Both the position numbers and the translations under genes were made by a program. Shown here in pieces: positions 63,427 through 64,000 of a DNA stretch of 64,000 bases. The notes below the pieces were generated by a model. The model was not told the origin of the DNA and ran no database searches. It saw only the letters and a program-made list of their open reading frames with translations. Source of the stretch: Planosporangium thailandense (GTDB taxonomy: Bacteria > Actinomycetota > Actinomycetes > Mycobacteriales > Micromonosporaceae); assembly GCF_011947195.1 (NCBI RefSeq), contig NZ_JAATVY010000013.1, forward strand, positions 1-64,000, written 5' to 3'. How positions within the stretch are numbered: position 1 is the stretch's first letter; each line of letters starts with the position of its first letter.

Positions 63427-64000
63427 ACACGGTAATGACCGCCGCGGACTCGGCCGGCAGCTCCACCGCGTTCGGGCGCACCGTCACGCCGGCCTCCGTG
63501 GCCAGCAGTACGGCGTCCGCCCGGCCGGGGATCGCGATGCGCTGGCGCTGGCCGGCGAGGTTGGCCACCACCAGGCAGCCGCCCCGCGCGACGGTCAGGA
63601 ACCGGTCGCCGGTGGTGACCTTCACCCGGTCCAGCCACGGGTCCGACAGGTCGGGCACCGCCTTGCGCAGCGCGATCAGCCGCCGGTACAGCTCCGCCAC
63701 GCCTGCGTGCTCAGGCTTGTCCAGCTCCGACCAGTCGAGCTTGGAGCGCTGGTACGTCTCGGGCGCCTGCGGGTCGGGCACCTCGTCGGCCGTCCAGCCG
63801 TGCGCGGCGAACTCCCGTCGCCGTCCACTTGCGACGGCCGCCGCGAGGTCGGGCTCGGGGTGGCTGGTGAAGAACTGCCAGGGCGTGCTGGCGGCCCACT
63901 CCTCACCCATGAACAGCATCGGCGTGAACGGGCCGGTCAGCAGCAGGGTCGCGCCCACCTTCAGCAGCCCGCTGGACATGATCGCCGGTAGCCGGTCGCC
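63422..64000 (-). CDS. treZ: Maltooligosyltrehalose trehalohydrolase, C-terminal part (partial)
   Basis: The last ~192 residues of a GH13 enzyme that releases trehalose from maltooligosyltrehalose in the TreY/TreZ pathway. The segment FTPMLFMGEEWAASTPWQFF with the following FTSHPEPDLAAAV is the TreZ C-terminal signature, and the Greek-key beta domain follows. The frame is open at the right edge, so the start and the catalytic residues lie outside the window. The stop codon falls inside a 54-bp palindrome. Confidence 0.9.
   Translation of the reverse strand, partial: GDRLPAIMSSGLLKVGATLLLTGPFTPMLFMGEEWAASTPWQFFTSHPEPDLAAAVASGRRREFAAHGWTADEVPDPQAPETYQRSKLDWSELDKPEHAGVAELYRRLIALRKAVPDLSDPWLDRVKVTTGDRFLTVARGGCLVVANLAGQRQRIAIPGRADAVLLATEAGVTVRPNAVELPAESAAVITVS

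Overview
The window is high-GC actinobacterial DNA, most likely from a member of the Micromonosporaceae. Reasons: codons end almost always in G or C, GTG starts are common, the gene order valS-folC-DUF4233-ndk-ileS and rplU-rpmA-obgE ... nadD-rsfS is actinobacterial, ileS carries the translational T-box typical of Actinobacteria, and many genes end in long palindromes without a U-tract. Genus is not called.

1-23,600 is mainly core. It holds a membrane protein (-), valS, folC and its DUF4233 partner, a membrane-anchored VOC-domain protein (-), ndk, the ileS T-box and ileS, a plsC-type acyltransferase, a secreted CBM2-like/GH18 protein (-), the radical SAM pair TIGR03960/TIGR03936, an RNase E/G with a very long charged N-terminus, a lipoprotein gene with an apparent frameshift, rplU-rpmA-obgE, and an unknown protein loosely like DUF1444. 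23,700-30,300 is a less conserved stretch where proB/proA are often found: a DHA2 exporter, an anchored CBM6/35-like protein, a small HTH protein, several repeats, and pepN. 30,300-38,300 is core again: nadD, rsfS, a histidine phosphatase, a lipoprotein, degV, comEA-comEC, holA and rpsT.

A tRNA-Lys(CTT) with a strong terminator at 38,673-38,804 marks the left edge of an accessory stretch (about 38,800-43,000) of visibly lower GC. It contains two dead IS3-type transposase remnants flanking a 435-residue helical protein of unknown function, then three small orphan genes: a DUF4190-like membrane protein, a possible CdiI/DUF1436-like immunity protein and a HEAT-repeat protein.

43,100-50,460 carries a VOC protein, a zinc alcohol dehydrogenase, divergent TetR and MarR regulators around a shared inverted repeat, and an unusual operon: MarR, a DHA2 exporter fused to three carboxypeptidase-regulatory-like (transthyretin-fold) domains, and a leaderless YceI protein carrying a fourth such domain. 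This is my best candidate for an undescribed system. 49,771-58,207 (-) is an eight-gene MacAB-like efflux and signalling cluster with two adaptors, two response regulators, one histidine kinase, an ATPase, an FtsX-type permease and a DUF5666-like protein. 58,393-64,000 has exported proteins (a two-repeat Cys protein, a septum-formation-like lipoprotein, a coupled lipoprotein and Asp-box protein), a MOSC protein and the 3' end of treZ, which runs off the right edge.
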